Source: Fuscovulum sp. (GTDB lineage: Bacteria > Pseudomonadota > Alphaproteobacteria > Rhodobacterales > Rhodobacteraceae). From it: DNA of 64,000 nt. The position numbers were made by a program, and so were the translations under genes. The stretch covers positions 1,322,501 through 1,386,500 of the forward strand of contig CP136571.1 in the NCBI GenBank assembly GCA_035192965.1, in the 5' to 3' direction. The notes under the pieces are model-generated. The model was not told the origin of the DNA. It ran no database searches and saw nothing but the letters and a program-made list of their open reading frames with translations. Below are positions 62,808 through 64,000 of this stretch, in pieces (the stretch's first letter is position 1; every line of letters starts with the position of its first letter).

Positions 62808-64000
<1,193 letters not shown>

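Overview
The window is GC-rich (high-GC third codon positions throughout), tightly packed, and rich in ATGA/TGATG gene overlaps. Gene content and local order (a UPF0262/low-molecular-weight phosphatase pair after hisD, murA-DUF2948-hisD, a DUF3572 gene next to a PleD-type regulator, hmuSTUV with a divergent heme receptor, alphaproteobacterial-type MetG) point to a chromosomal segment of a Rhodobacterales/Paracoccaceae alphaproteobacterium. The species cannot be named from the sequence alone. I see no insertion sequence, prophage, CRISPR array or rRNA operon; one tRNA is present.

Layout. 1-1.75 kb: 5' part of a glycine-betaine-type periplasmic binding protein gene, divergent from a DeoR regulator. 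2-12.9 kb: a chemotaxis island. cheB-cheD-mcp run leftwards; STAS-cheY-cheA(P1/P2)-cheA(P3-P5)-cheW-cheR-cheY-orphan gene run rightwards; a second, soluble PAS-type chemoreceptor gene is cut by one in-frame stop. 13-24.5 kb: MprF-like protein, tRNA-Thr(GGT), murA-DUF2948-hisD-UPF0262-LMW phosphatase, then SnoaL, GNAT, GSCFA and SGNH-like genes. 24.5-32.6 kb: a heme uptake island, with hmuSTUV leftwards and receptor-exbB-exbD-tonB rightwards. 33-36.1 kb: a two-component system with two divergent Asp/Gly/Ser-rich PepSY proteins. 36.3-43.4 kb: P-loop kinase, FGGY kinase, class II aldolase, FAH-family protein, ilvD and an aldo/keto reductase. 43.5-51.5 kb: metG, fatty acid desaturase with a divergent XRE regulator, lipocalin, Cys-rich lipoprotein, second aldo/keto reductase, imuA-like gene, NUDIX, DUF983. 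51.7-53.9 kb: EF-hand protein, ECF sigma factor, one-TM protein and CnrX/ZraP-like sensor. 53.9-61.9 kb: PleD-type response regulator, DUF3572, HAD phosphatase, MttB-family methyltransferase, DUF4153, then an H-NOX-like protein with an HNOBA-GGDEF protein. 62-64 kb: BTLCP protease and the 3' part of katG.

How the parts work together. The chemotaxis genes would form a near-complete signalling array: receptors, split CheA, CheW, two CheYs, CheR, CheB and CheD. The heme genes cover receptor, energy transduction, periplasmic binding, ABC import and cytoplasmic heme handling. Two c-di-GMP synthase candidates lie within 8 kb of each other. The most notable points are the split cheA, the nonsense-interrupted receptor, the CheB receiver lacking its phospho-acceptor, an H-NOX homologue lacking the heme-ligating His, a set of GACGC/GCGTC-loop hairpins before hisD, an 11-bp-phased repeat between the PepSY genes, and an inverted repeat over the start of the XRE gene.
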